The translations under genes were made by a program, and so were the position numbers. From Oceanitalea stevensii (GTDB taxonomy: Bacteria; Actinomycetota; Actinomycetes; Actinomycetales; Actinomycetaceae): a stretch of DNA of 64,000 nucleotides. The notes beneath the pieces are model-generated. The model saw nothing but the letters and a program-made list of their open reading frames with translations, searched no databases and had not been told where the DNA came from. Position 1 is the stretch's first letter. The number at the start of each line of letters is the position of its first letter. Where the stretch lies: the NCBI RefSeq assembly GCF_014837105.1, contig NZ_JACSPO010000002.1, positions 1 through 64,000 of the forward strand, in the 5' to 3' direction. Shown in pieces: positions 34,036 to 42,775 of the stretch.

Positions 34036-35031
34036 CTACTTCAGGGAGATCCGGGCGACGACGGCGCGGTGGTCGCTCGCGCCGACCTCGAGGACCGCGG
34101 CGGCGTCCACCGTGTAGACGTCACCGTCCACGAGGACGTGGTCGATGTGGGCACCCACGAGCCGCGGCAGGTGCGCGGGCCAGGTCGCCACACCCCCGAC
34201 GCCGGCCTCGGCGGACGCGTCGACGCAGGAGCCGATGTCCCGCATCGGGGCGTGGTCGAGGGTCGCGTTGAAGTCCCCGGCGACGACGACGCCCGGCTCG
34301 CTGCGGCACGGCTCGGTGACCGCCTCGAGGTCGGTGCGCCACCGCTCCATCGCCGGCCCGGGCGCGTGCGGGCTCATCGGGTGGACGCCCACGAGGACCG
34401 GCCCCGAGCCGTCGACAGGCTCCGCGCGGACCGCCCCGTGCGCCGTCGTCGGGGCCGGTGCCTGCGCGTACTCACCCAGCTCCTCGCTCACGAGGAGCGC
34501 GGTCGAGCTCGAGTCCCACGCCCCGGTGCGCTCGACGAAGAGCTGGAAGGCGGTGCCGCTGCGCTCGGTGAGCCCCTCGGCGATCGCCCGTGCGCTGTCG
34601 GCGGAGGTCTCCGGGAGGACGAGGACGTCGGCGCCCGCGTCGTCGGCGGCGTCGGCCACCTGCTCGGGGCTCGAGCCGCCACCCAGGGTGTTGAGGGTGA
34701 GGACCGTGACGGCGCCGTCCTGTGCCGCGGGCAGCGGCTCGTCGCCGAGGCCGCGGTGCCAGAGCACCCCGGCGTGGCCGGCGCCCACGGCGAGCAGGAC
34801 CACGGCCAGCGCCGTCCGGCGCGGCCACCGGCGCCCGAGCAGCGCGGCGAGGAGGACGCCGAGCAGCAGCACGCCGCCGAGCACGACGAAGCCGGCCACG
34901 AGGTAGGGACGCATGGCGATCGCCTGCGTCACCGGGATGGACGTCGAGAGCCCGAGCCGCGCGGGATCCAGCGTGAGCACGGCCGCCGCGGCCAGGGCGA
35001 GGGTGAGCACCCAGCCGAGAAGCTTCAACAC
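34036..35031 (-). CDS. Membrane-anchored endonuclease/exonuclease/phosphatase family protein
   Basis: 331 residues. Three hydrophobic segments at the N-terminus (about 4-22, 43-66, 72-92) anchor an extracytoplasmic EEP domain. VTVLTLNTLGG is the first strand, VLVLPETSADSARAIAEG holds the metal-binding Glu, GVVVAGDFNATLDH the catalytic Asp and Asn, and GAHIDHVLVDG and GASDHRAVVARISL the closing D-H pair. Substrate could be a phosphodiester lipid or nucleic acid outside the cell. The GTG start lies six bases downstream of GACAAT. Confidence 0.85.
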   Translation of the reverse strand: MLKLLGWVLTLALAAAAVLTLDPARLGLSTSIPVTQAIAMRPYLVAGFVVLGGVLLLGVLLAALLGRRWPRRTALAVVLLAVGAGHAGVLWHRGLGDEPLPAAQDGAVTVLTLNTLGGGSSPEQVADAADDAGADVLVLPETSADSARAIAEGLTERSGTAFQLFVERTGAWDSSSTALLVSEELGEYAQAPAPTTAHGAVRAEPVDGSGPVLVGVHPMSPHAPGPAMERWRTDLEAVTEPCRSEPGVVVAGDFNATLDHAPMRDIGSCVDASAEAGVGGVATWPAHLPRLVGAHIDHVLVDGDVYTVDAAAVLEVGASDHRAVVARISLK

Positions 35032-35037
35032 CCGACC

Positions 35038-35043
35038 ATTGTC
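35038..35043 (-). promoter_or_regulatory. -10-like box of the membrane endonuclease gene
   Basis: GACAAT on the minus strand, six bases ahead of the GTG at 35031. It has the same spacing as the leaderless set but a weaker first base. Confidence 0.45.
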
Positions 35044-35182
35044 CCCCGCGAGCGGGCCCCGCCGACGGAACCGCGCGCGTCCTCACACACTGCCCACAAC
35101 CCCTCCCCCGCTGGCGCCCACGCCGTTCACCGGGAGGAAACGAGGTGCCCACCGCGGTGAGGATCGGAGAGAATGGTCGACC

Positions 35183-38100
35183 GTGACCACGGAGCGGGGC
35201 GCCGCGCAGCACGCCGACGGCGAAAGGCCGTCCCGGCGAGCCGACGACGGCGGACGCGGGGGCCGCCGTCGCCGCCAGGGAGGCCGCCGTCCGGCCGAGC
35301 ACCGCGGCTACTCCCCCGAGCAGCTCGAGGCGCGTCGCGCCGCCGTCCCGACCATCACCTACCCCGAGCAGCTGCCCGTCTCCGCGCGCCGCGAGGAGAT
35401 CGCCGCCGCGATCCGCGACCACCAGGTCGTCATCGTCTCCGGTGAGACCGGCTCGGGGAAGACGACGCAGCTGCCGAAGATCTGCCTCGAGCTGGGCCGC
35501 GGCGTCACCGGCACCATCGGGCACACCCAGCCGCGCCGCATCGCGGCGCGCACCGTCGCCGAGCGCATCGCCGAGGAGCTCGACGTCCAGCTCGGCGGCG
35601 CAGTCGGCTACCAGGTGCGCTTCACCGACGAGGTCGGTCCCACGACCCTCGTCAAGCTCATGACCGACGGCATCCTCCTCGCGGAGATCCAGCGCGACCC
35701 GATGCTGCGGCGCTACGACACGATCATCGTCGACGAGGCGCACGAGCGGTCCCTCAACATCGACTTCATCCTCGGCTACCTCGCCCGGCTGCTGCCCCGC
35801 CGCCCGGACCTCAAGGTCGTCATCACCTCCGCGACCATCGACTCCGCCCGGTTCGCCGCCCACTTCGGCCGCGACGGCGACGACGGCGAGCGCGTCCCGG
35901 CCCCCGTCGTCGAGGTCTCCGGGCGCACCTACCCCGTCGAGGTCCGCTACCACCCGCTCGTCCCCGACACCGACGACGGCGAGGACGACGACGCGCCCGC
36001 CGTCCGCGAGGAGGAACTCGACCAGCCCACGGCGATCTGCCGCGCCGTCGACGAGCTCCTCGCCGAGGGACCGGGCGACATCCTCGTCTTCCTCTCCGGC
36101 GAGCGGGAGATCCGGGACACCGACGTCGCCCTCGCCGAGCACCTCGGGCCGCGGTACGCGGGCCGGGCGAGCGCCGGCCAGCCCGGCGTCGTCGAGGTCG
36201 TCCCGCTCTACGCGCGCCTGTCCGCCGCCGAGCAGCACCGTGTCTTCGAGCCGCACCGCCACCAGCGCGTGGTGCTCGCGACGAACGTCGCCGAGACCTC
36301 GCTGACGGTGCCCGGGATCCGCTACGTCGTCGACCCGGGCACGGCGCGCATCTCCCGCTACTCCAACCGCACCAAGGTGCAGCGGCTGCCGATCGAGGCG
36401 ATCTCCCAGGCGAGCGCGAACCAGCGCTCGGGGCGCTGCGGCCGCGTCGCCGACGGCATCGCGATCCGGCTCTACTCGCGCACCGACTACGAGTCGCGGC
36501 CGGAGTTCACCGAGCCGGAGATCCTGCGTACCTCCCTGGCCTCCGTCATCCTCCAGATGGCGGCGCTCGGCCTCGGTGACGTCGAGGACTTCCCCTTCGT
36601 CGACCAGCCCGACACCCGGGCCGTGCGCGACGGCGTCCAGCTCCTCGTCGAGATCGGTGCGCTCGAGGGCGCCGACGACGACGCCCGTCCCGGCGGCGCC
36701 GGACGCCACCGGCTCACGCCCGTGGGCCGGCAGCTCGCCCGCCTGCCCATCGACCCGCGCCTGGGCCGCATGCTGCTCGCCGCGCAGGAGAACGGCTGCG
36801 CGGCCGAGGTCATGGTCATCGTCGCGGCGCTGTCGGTCCAGGACGTGCGCGAGCGGCCAGCCGAGCACCAGCAGGCCGCGGACGCCAAGCACCGCCGCTT
36901 CACCGACCCCACCTCCGACTTCCTCGCCTACCTCAACCTGTGGCGCTACCTGCGCACCCAGCAGCGCGACCTGTCCGGCTCGGCCTTCCGGCGGCTGTGC
37001 CGGGCGGAGTTCCTCAACTACCTGCGGGTGCGGGAGTGGCAGGACGTCGTCAGCCAGCTGCGCCAGCTCGCCAAGCCGCTCGGCCTCACCATGCGCCCGC
37101 TCGCCCTGCCCCACGCGGACGACGTCGGTGAGGACCCCGCGGCGGCCGCCGTCGCCGTCGGGCAGTCCTCCGACGCCGCGAGCGCCGACGCGATCCACCA
37201 GTCCCTCCTCGTCGGTCTGCTGTCCAACCTCGGCAGCTACGACGAGCGGCGCCGGGAGTACGCCGGGGCGCGCGGGACGCGCTTCGTCGTGTGGCCCGGG
37301 TCCGGCCTGGCGAAGAAGGCCTACGACTGGGTGATGGCCGCCGAGCTCGTCGAGACCTCGCGGCTCTTCGCGCGCACCGCCGCGCGGATCCAGCCCTCGT
37401 GGGTGGAGCCGGCCGCCGCGCACCTGACGAAGAAGGTCCACTCCGAGCCGTACTGGTCCACCCGGCAGGGCGCCGCGATGGTCCACGAGAAGGTCCTCCT
37501 CTACGGGATGACGCTCGTCGCCGACCGCACCGTGCCGCTCTCCAGCGTCGGCACCGCCTCCGCCCGCGCCCTCGCCCGGGAGCTGTTCATCCGGCACGCG
37601 CTCGTCCAGGGCGAGTGGCGCACCCACCACAAGTTCTGGGCGCGCAACCGCGACCTCCTCGCCGAGGCCGAGGAGCTGGAGAACCGCACCCGGCGCCGGG
37701 ACCTCGTCATCGACGAGAACGGCATCTACGACTTCTACGACGAGCGCCTGCCCGACTCCGTCGTCAGCGCCCGGCACTTCGACTCCTGGTGGAAGAAGCA
37801 CCGCCACGAGGAGCCGGAGCTGCTCGACTTCACCCGGGAGCTGCTCTTCGGAGGGGAGCCGGACGTCTCCTCCGGCGACTTCCCCGACACGTGGAAGCAG
37901 GGGGACCTCACCCTGCCCCTCACCTACCAGTTCGAGCCGGGGACGGCGGCCGACGGCGTCACCGTCCACGTCCCCGTCAGCGTGCTCGGGCGGCTGCGTC
38001 CCGACGGCTTCGACTGGCTCGTGCCCGGCCTGCTGCCCGACCTCGCCGTCGCGACGATCCGCGCGCTGCCCAAGAAGGTGCGCGTCCAGCTCGTCCCGGC

Positions 38101-39433
38101 CCCCGACGTCGCCCGCGAGGTGCTCGCGCTGCTGCCGCCGTGGTCGGAGGTCGCGCCCGCTCCCTTCGGGGCGCCGTCCTTCCGGGAGGCCTTCACCGCC
38201 GCCGTCGCCATGGCGCGGGACGTGACGATCCCGGACGACGCGTGGGACGAGGAGAAGCTGCCCTCCCACCTGCGCCTCACCTTCCGCGTCGTGGACGACA
38301 CGGGCAAGGTGCTCGGCGAGAGCACCTCCCTGCCCATGCTCCAGCGGCGCCTTGCCGCCCAGACCCAGGCCGCCGTGCGCAGCGCCGTCAAGGGCGCCGT
38401 CCAGCTGGCGATGGAGGAGGCCCGCGGACAGTCCGGCGGCGGAAGGACGACGACGACGGCGCAGGCCGCGTCGTCGGGCACCGCACCCGCCGCGGGGGCA
38501 CGCCCGTCCGCACCGGCGCTGGCGGAGGAGCACGGGCTCACCGGGTGGCCTGCCGTGGGCACGGTCCCGGCGCAGGTCGAGTCGACCGGCCTGCAGGGGC
38601 TCCTCGTGCGCGGGTACCCGGCGCTCGTGGAGGTGGCCGCCGAGCGCGGGAAGCCGCCGCGGGTGGACCTCCTCGTCCTCGCCGACTCCCGCGAGCAGTC
38701 CGGGGAGCACCGGCGCGGCGTGCGGCGGCTGCTCCTCCAGGAGACGGCGCTGGCGAGCGGGCGCGTGACGTCGCGCTGGACCGGCCGCGAGGCGCTCACG
38801 CTCGCCGCCAGCCCCTACCGGGACACCGAGTCGCTCGTGGCTGACGTGCAGCTCGCCGCCGTCACCGCGCTGGCCGACGAGTGGGTCGCGGCGAACGGTG
38901 GCCGCGAGCCGATGGACGCCGAGCGCTACGGACAGCTGCGCGACGCCGTCCGCACGGGCCTCGAGGAGCGGGTGTACCGGGTGGTGGGCCACGTGGTGGC
39001 GGCGCTCGAGGCGCAGCGCGAGCTCGAGGCCGCGGTCAAGGACGCGACCTCGATGTTCCTCCTCAACACCCTCACCGACGTGCGCGACCAGGCCGGCCGG
39101 ATCATCTACCCCGGCTTCGTCTCACGCACCCCGCCCGACCGCCTCGTCCACCTCCCCCGCTACCTGCGGGCCGCGCGCCGGCGGGTGGAGCGCGCGAAGG
39201 ACAACGTCCACCAGGACGCCAACCTCGCCTGGCGCGTGGGCGAGCTGGAGGAGGAGTACGAGGCCGCGGCGTCCGCCGCCCGTCACGCGACCGCCGACCC
39301 CTCGCGCGCCGAGACACTGGAGGAGGTCCGCTGGCTGATCGAGGAGCTGCGCGTCAGTCTCTTCGCCCAGCAGCTGGGCACTCCGGTCAAGGTGAGCGAG
39401 AAGCGCATCCGCAAGCTCCTCGCCACCGCCTGA
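35183..39433 (+). CDS. hrpA: ATP-dependent RNA helicase HrpA
   Basis: 1416 residues, a DEAH-box helicase of the HrpA type, somewhat longer than the usual 1300. A basic, low-complexity N-terminus (about 1-45) precedes Walker A GETGSGKTT (about 87-95), the DEAH box (about 183-186) in VDEAHERSLNIDFILG, motif III SAT (VVITSATID), and motif VI QRSGRCGRV. HA2 and OB-fold domains follow, then the DUF3418 C-terminal region typical of HrpA. HrpA proteins act on stalled ribosomes or structured RNA. The GTG at 35183 follows GGAGAGA. It is a single-gene transcript ending at a long hairpin. Confidence 0.95.
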   Translation: MTTERGAAQHADGERPSRRADDGGRGGRRRRQGGRRPAEHRGYSPEQLEARRAAVPTITYPEQLPVSARREEIAAAIRDHQVVIVSGETGSGKTTQLPKICLELGRGVTGTIGHTQPRRIAARTVAERIAEELDVQLGGAVGYQVRFTDEVGPTTLVKLMTDGILLAEIQRDPMLRRYDTIIVDEAHERSLNIDFILGYLARLLPRRPDLKVVITSATIDSARFAAHFGRDGDDGERVPAPVVEVSGRTYPVEVRYHPLVPDTDDGEDDDAPAVREEELDQPTAICRAVDELLAEGPGDILVFLSGEREIRDTDVALAEHLGPRYAGRASAGQPGVVEVVPLYARLSAAEQHRVFEPHRHQRVVLATNVAETSLTVPGIRYVVDPGTARISRYSNRTKVQRLPIEAISQASANQRSGRCGRVADGIAIRLYSRTDYESRPEFTEPEILRTSLASVILQMAALGLGDVEDFPFVDQPDTRAVRDGVQLLVEIGALEGADDDARPGGAGRHRLTPVGRQLARLPIDPRLGRMLLAAQENGCAAEVMVIVAALSVQDVRERPAEHQQAADAKHRRFTDPTSDFLAYLNLWRYLRTQQRDLSGSAFRRLCRAEFLNYLRVREWQDVVSQLRQLAKPLGLTMRPLALPHADDVGEDPAAAAVAVGQSSDAASADAIHQSLLVGLLSNLGSYDERRREYAGARGTRFVVWPGSGLAKKAYDWVMAAELVETSRLFARTAARIQPSWVEPAAAHLTKKVHSEPYWSTRQGAAMVHEKVLLYGMTLVADRTVPLSSVGTASARALARELFIRHALVQGEWRTHHKFWARNRDLLAEAEELENRTRRRDLVIDENGIYDFYDERLPDSVVSARHFDSWWKKHRHEEPELLDFTRELLFGGEPDVSSGDFPDTWKQGDLTLPLTYQFEPGTAADGVTVHVPVSVLGRLRPDGFDWLVPGLLPDLAVATIRALPKKVRVQLVPAPDVAREVLALLPPWSEVAPAPFGAPSFREAFTAAVAMARDVTIPDDAWDEEKLPSHLRLTFRVVDDTGKVLGESTSLPMLQRRLAAQTQAAVRSAVKGAVQLAMEEARGQSGGGRTTTTAQAASSGTAPAAGARPSAPALAEEHGLTGWPAVGTVPAQVESTGLQGLLVRGYPALVEVAAERGKPPRVDLLVLADSREQSGEHRRGVRRLLLQETALASGRVTSRWTGREALTLAASPYRDTESLVADVQLAAVTALADEWVAANGGREPMDAERYGQLRDAVRTGLEERVYRVVGHVVAALEAQRELEAAVKDATSMFLLNTLTDVRDQAGRIIYPGFVSRTPPDRLVHLPRYLRAARRRVERAKDNVHQDANLAWRVGELEEEYEAAASAARHATADPSRAETLEEVRWLIEELRVSLFAQQLGTPVKVSEKRIRKLLATA

Positions 39434-39447
39434 CCCCGCCCGCCCGT

Positions 39448-39521
39448 CGTCTGGGTCGCCCCTCCGGTATCGAGCAGCGCTTTCTGGCGCGGTCGAGATG
39501 ACGGGAGGTGCGACCCAGACG
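39448..39521. terminator. Long hairpin between hrpA and tetR
   Basis: Outer stem CGTCTGGGTCGC (39448-39459) pairs with 39510-39521, extended inward by CCCTCC/GGGAGG with one unpaired base. It separates converging genes. Confidence 0.72.
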
Positions 39522-39528
39522 AACGCGC

Positions 39529-40092
39529 TCAGGCGCGCCAGCGGGTGAGGACGAGGTCGCGCACCCGCTCGACGTCCGCCCGGCGCCCCGCGCCCCCGCG
39601 GGCGGTGGCGGCGACGCCGTAGATCATCCGGAGCGCGAGCCCGACGTCGTCGACCGTCACGCGCGCCGCCACGCGCCCCGCCTCCTGGCTGCGACCCAGC
39701 GGCACGGCGAGGAGCTGGGCCAGCCGCTCGTCGCCGTCGTAGTCCTCGACGACGCCCCGCGCACCGACGACCATCTCGATGAAGCCGACCGACTCGACCA
39801 TGAGCTCGACGAGGCGCTCGAAGAAGCGCTCGAAGGCGTCCGGTCCGGTCCGTGCGGCGAGGGACTCGAGCTCGGCGAAGTTCTCCTCGAAGACGGCGAA
39901 GGCAAGGTCCAGCCGTCGCGGGAAGTGCCGGTAGAGCACCGCCTGTCCCACCCCGGCCTCACGGGCGATCGCGCTCAGGGGGACGTTGTACCCCTTGTCG
40001 GCGAACAGGCGCCGTGCTGCCCGGAGCAGCGCACGCCGGTTGTCGGCGGCCGCTGCCGGGCCTCTGTTGCCCCCGCGGGCCGAAAGCGCCAT
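39529..40092 (-). CDS. TetR-family transcriptional regulator
   Basis: 187 residues. Helix-turn-helix near residues 30-52: LFADKGYNVPLSAIAREAG then GQAVLYRHFPRRLDLAFAVF. The C-terminal ligand-binding part is helical with LVELMVESVGFIEMVVGARG. The ATG at 40092 is preferred over a TTG 24 bases earlier because it sits six bases after a TATGAT box, the leaderless layout. It diverges from the flavoprotein at 40155, and a 20-base operator lies between, so it probably represses that gene and itself. The inducer is unknown. Confidence 0.9.
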   Translation of the reverse strand: MALSARGGNRGPAAAADNRRALLRAARRLFADKGYNVPLSAIAREAGVGQAVLYRHFPRRLDLAFAVFEENFAELESLAARTGPDAFERFFERLVELMVESVGFIEMVVGARGVVEDYDGDERLAQLLAVPLGRSQEAGRVAARVTVDDVGLALRMIYGVAATARGGAGRRADVERVRDLVLTRWRA

Positions 40093-40098
40093 GCTCGC

Positions 40099-40104
40099 AT
40101 CATA
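40099..40104 (-). promoter_or_regulatory. -10 box of tetR (leaderless type)
   Basis: TATGAT on the minus strand, six bases before the ATG at 40092. Confidence 0.65.
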
Positions 40105-40107
40105 GGA

Positions 40108-40127
40108 ACCGGACAATTGTGTCCGGT
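40108..40127. promoter_or_regulatory. TetR operator
   Basis: ACCGGACA-ATTG-TGTCCGGT, 8-base perfect arms, lies between tetR and the divergent flavoprotein gene and directly behind the tetR -10 box. Confidence 0.78.
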
Positions 40128-40154
40128 GTCCTGTCCCGACTGGAGGGAGCAGAG

Positions 40155-41819
40155 ATGTCCACCTTTGACCACACGTACGACGTCGTCGTCGTCGGCAGCG
40201 GCGCCGCGGGGATGGCGACGGCGATGGGAGCGGCCGACAAGGGCCTGCGCGTCCTCGTGCTGGAGAGCACGGCGAAGTGGGGCGGCAACACCGCGATGTC
40301 CGGTGGCGGCATGTGGCTGCCCAACAACCCGCTCATGAAGCGCGACCGTGCGGGCGACTCACGCGAGGAGGCTCTGGCGTACCTCGAGGCGACGATCGGT
40401 GACGCGGGCCGGGCCACCAGCCGCGAGCGCAAGGAGGCCTTCGTCGACGGCGTCGCGGACTTCGTCGACACCGCGATGAAGTACGGCGTCGAGCTCGTCC
40501 GGGCCCCGGACTACGCCGACTACTACCCCGAGCTGCCCGGCGGCAAGATCGGCCGCGGCCTTGAGGTCAAGCCCTTCGACGTCAAGCGCATCGGGGACTG
40601 GTGGAAGACGAACCAGTCGCCCATCCCGCTGCCGGCCAAGACCGACGACGTGTGGCTGCTCGGCCGCGCCTGGTCCACGCCCGCCGGGTTCGTCCGCGGG
40701 GCGCAGTTCGTCTTCCGCGCGCTCGGCGGCGTCGTGACGGGCAAGAAGCTCGCGGGGATCGGGTCCGGCTGGACGGCGGCTTTCCTCGACGTCGTCGTCC
40801 AGAAGCTCGGCACCGACCTGTGGCTGGGCGCCCCGCTCGAGGACCTCGTCATCGAGGACGACCGCGTCGTCGGCGTCCGCACCACGCGCGAGGGCAAGGC
40901 GCTGACGATCGGCGCGACGCACGGCGTCATGCTCGCCGCCGGCGGCTTCGACCAGAACGTCGAGTGGCGCCGCAAGCACCACGGCATCGACGGCGCCCCC
41001 TCCGGCGCACCGGGCAACCTCGGCGGGGCGATCGACATCGCCGCGCGCCACGGCGCGGCGCTCGAGCTCATGGACGACGCCTGGTGGGGCGCCTCGATCG
41101 AGGCACTGCCCGGCGGCTCGCCGTCCTTCATCGTCGGCGAGCGGTCCATGCCGTACTCGATCATCGTCGACTCCACGGGGGAGCGGTTCGCCAACGAGTC
41201 GGAGTCCTACGTCGACCTCGGGCACCACATGCTCGAGCACGACAAGGACGGCCCGTACTGGATGGTCTCCGACGTCCGCCACGCCCGCCGCTACCTGCGC
41301 ACCTACGCCATGGACCCCCGGGCGAACAAGAAGATGCAGGAGGCCGGGATCATGGTCAAGGCGGACACCCTCGAGGAGCTCGCCGAGAAGCTCGGCGTGG
41401 ACAAGGGCCGCTTCGCCGCGACGGTCGCGCGCTTCAACGGCTTCGCGCGCTCCGGCGTCGACGGTGACTTCGGCCGCGGCAACTCGGCCTACGACCGCTA
41501 CTACAGCGACCCGACCGTGCGCCCCAACCCCAACCTCGGCCCCATCGAGAAGGGCCCCTTCACGGCCTTCAAGCTCGTCGTCGGGGACCTGGGCACCAAG
41601 GGCGGGGTCCTCACCGACGCCGACGGGCGCGCGCTGCGCGAGGACGGCTCGGTCATCGAGGGCCTGTACTCGGCCGGCAACAGCTCCGCCTCGGTCATGG
41701 GCCGCACCTACCCGGGTCCCGGTTCCACGATCGGTCCTGCGGCGGTGTTCGGGATGCGCGCCGCCCGCCACATGGCGAGGGTCGGCGCCAGCCAGACGGC
41801 GACGACGGCGGTCCGCTGA
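40155..41819 (+). CDS. FAD-dependent oxidoreductase, 3-ketosteroid-delta-1-dehydrogenase-like
   Basis: 554 residues. The FAD-binding motif is VVVGSGAAGMATAMGAADKG (about 11-30), followed by KWGGNTAMSGGGMWLPNN, which is the KstD/fumarate-reductase type glycine-rich turn. The C-terminus has GLYSAGNSSASVMGRTYPGP and GSTIGPAAVFGMRAARHMA, the KstD-like closing FAD motif. The active-site Tyr set of true KstD cannot be confirmed by eye, so steroid dehydrogenation is possible but not proven; no other steroid gene is in the window. GAGGGAGC precedes the ATG. It is controlled by the divergent TetR. Confidence 0.85.
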   Translation: MSTFDHTYDVVVVGSGAAGMATAMGAADKGLRVLVLESTAKWGGNTAMSGGGMWLPNNPLMKRDRAGDSREEALAYLEATIGDAGRATSRERKEAFVDGVADFVDTAMKYGVELVRAPDYADYYPELPGGKIGRGLEVKPFDVKRIGDWWKTNQSPIPLPAKTDDVWLLGRAWSTPAGFVRGAQFVFRALGGVVTGKKLAGIGSGWTAAFLDVVVQKLGTDLWLGAPLEDLVIEDDRVVGVRTTREGKALTIGATHGVMLAAGGFDQNVEWRRKHHGIDGAPSGAPGNLGGAIDIAARHGAALELMDDAWWGASIEALPGGSPSFIVGERSMPYSIIVDSTGERFANESESYVDLGHHMLEHDKDGPYWMVSDVRHARRYLRTYAMDPRANKKMQEAGIMVKADTLEELAEKLGVDKGRFAATVARFNGFARSGVDGDFGRGNSAYDRYYSDPTVRPNPNLGPIEKGPFTAFKLVVGDLGTKGGVLTDADGRALREDGSVIEGLYSAGNSSASVMGRTYPGPGSTIGPAAVFGMRAARHMARVGASQTATTAVR

Positions 41820-41842
41820 TCCGCCGCCCCGTCGCCTGACAG

Positions 41843-41881
41843 ATGGTCCCCCGAGGCACCTGAACTGCCCCGGGGGGCCAT
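41843..41881. terminator. Hairpin between converging genes
   Basis: ATGGTCCCCCG pairs with CGGGGGGCCAT (one G-U pair), with an inner GGCA/TGCC extension. Confidence 0.68.
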
Positions 41882-41919
41882 CCTTCAGGCTCCGTCCGGG
41901 CCGGCCGGCGCCGAGAGGC

Positions 41920-42609
41920 TCAAAAGTCGCCGAAGCCTCCGAAGTCACCGCCGAAGTCGCCGCCGTCGCCGCCGAAGAAGCCGCCCCCGGCGTCACCGCC
42001 GTCCATGCCGCCCGAGGCGTCCCCGCCCTCCGCGCCGGACGCCTCCTCGGCGCCGGACGCGTCCTCGGCGCCGACGTCACCGCCGACGTCACCGGAGCCC
42101 TCCCCGACGGCCGCCGCCTCGGGGGACTGGTCGAAGCCGCCGAAGAGAGACTGCGCGATGGCCGAGCCGACGACCACGCCGGCGACCGAACCGAGCAACG
42201 ACCCCGCGAGCACGCCGCCCATGCCCATGCCGCCCCCACCGAGGGAGCGCTGCATGTACCCGGGCTGCTGCATCTCCGCGCGGGTGGCGGCGCGCGCCAT
42301 CTCCTGCGGGTTGTCCGAGCGCGGCGCCTCGCCCGGGGGCAGGTCGGAGGACAGGCGGTCGAGCACCTGCTGGCGCTGCTCGGGACTCAGCGCGGCGAAC
42401 GCCTCCGCGTGGACCTGCTCGATCCGCTCCGGCGGAGCGGTACGCAGCAGGTACTGGTAGCGCGCGACCGCCCGGTCGTCCTCACTCGCCTGAGGCTGCC
42501 CGGAGGGCGGCGGAGCCGCCTGCTCGTAGGACTGGCCCGGGTACGGGGCCTGATACCCGCCACGCTGTGCCGGTGCCTGCCGGCCGAGCAGCTTGTCAAG
42601 GAAACCCAT
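41920..42609 (-). CDS. Glycine/aspartate-rich protein of unknown function (DUF2076-like C-terminus)
   Basis: 229 residues. It begins MGFLDKLLGRQAPAQRGGYQ, an amphipathic start common in membrane-associated stress proteins. A helical region (about 45-110; ALSPEQRQQVLDRLSSDLPP) precedes a hydrophobic glycine-rich segment (GGVLAGSLLGSVAGVVVGSA, about 140-160). An acidic tail of Gly, Asp, Ala and Phe repeats ends in FGGFGDF. The ATG at 42609 is chosen by its ribosome site; a longer frame exists upstream. It could be a membrane-associated oligomeric protein; function unknown. Confidence 0.72.
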   Translation of the reverse strand: MGFLDKLLGRQAPAQRGGYQAPYPGQSYEQAAPPPSGQPQASEDDRAVARYQYLLRTAPPERIEQVHAEAFAALSPEQRQQVLDRLSSDLPPGEAPRSDNPQEMARAATRAEMQQPGYMQRSLGGGGMGMGGVLAGSLLGSVAGVVVGSAIAQSLFGGFDQSPEAAAVGEGSGDVGGDVGAEDASGAEEASGAEGGDASGGMDGGDAGGGFFGGDGGDFGGDFGGFGDF

Positions 42610-42775
42610 GGGTCTGCCTTCCGTCTCGTCGGTCTCCAAGTTTCTCCCGCGGCCCAGGCCGTCGCGATCCCAGCCGGGAGCGGGCGATCGGTGGCCCCAG
42701 GGGACTGACGGGGACATACGCGGCGAACTACCCTCATCGGGAGTACTTCCCGCACCTGAACCTGCCGAGGCCGCC

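Noticed and set aside
34472-38992. 1506-codon minus-strand frame opposite hrpA
   Set aside because: Antisense of a strongly conserved helicase gene; composition is only reverse-codon bias.
39475-39484. CAGCGCTTTC as a seventh LacI operator
   Set aside because: It lacks one symmetric A, lies in a hairpin loop between converging genes and is far from the sugar island.
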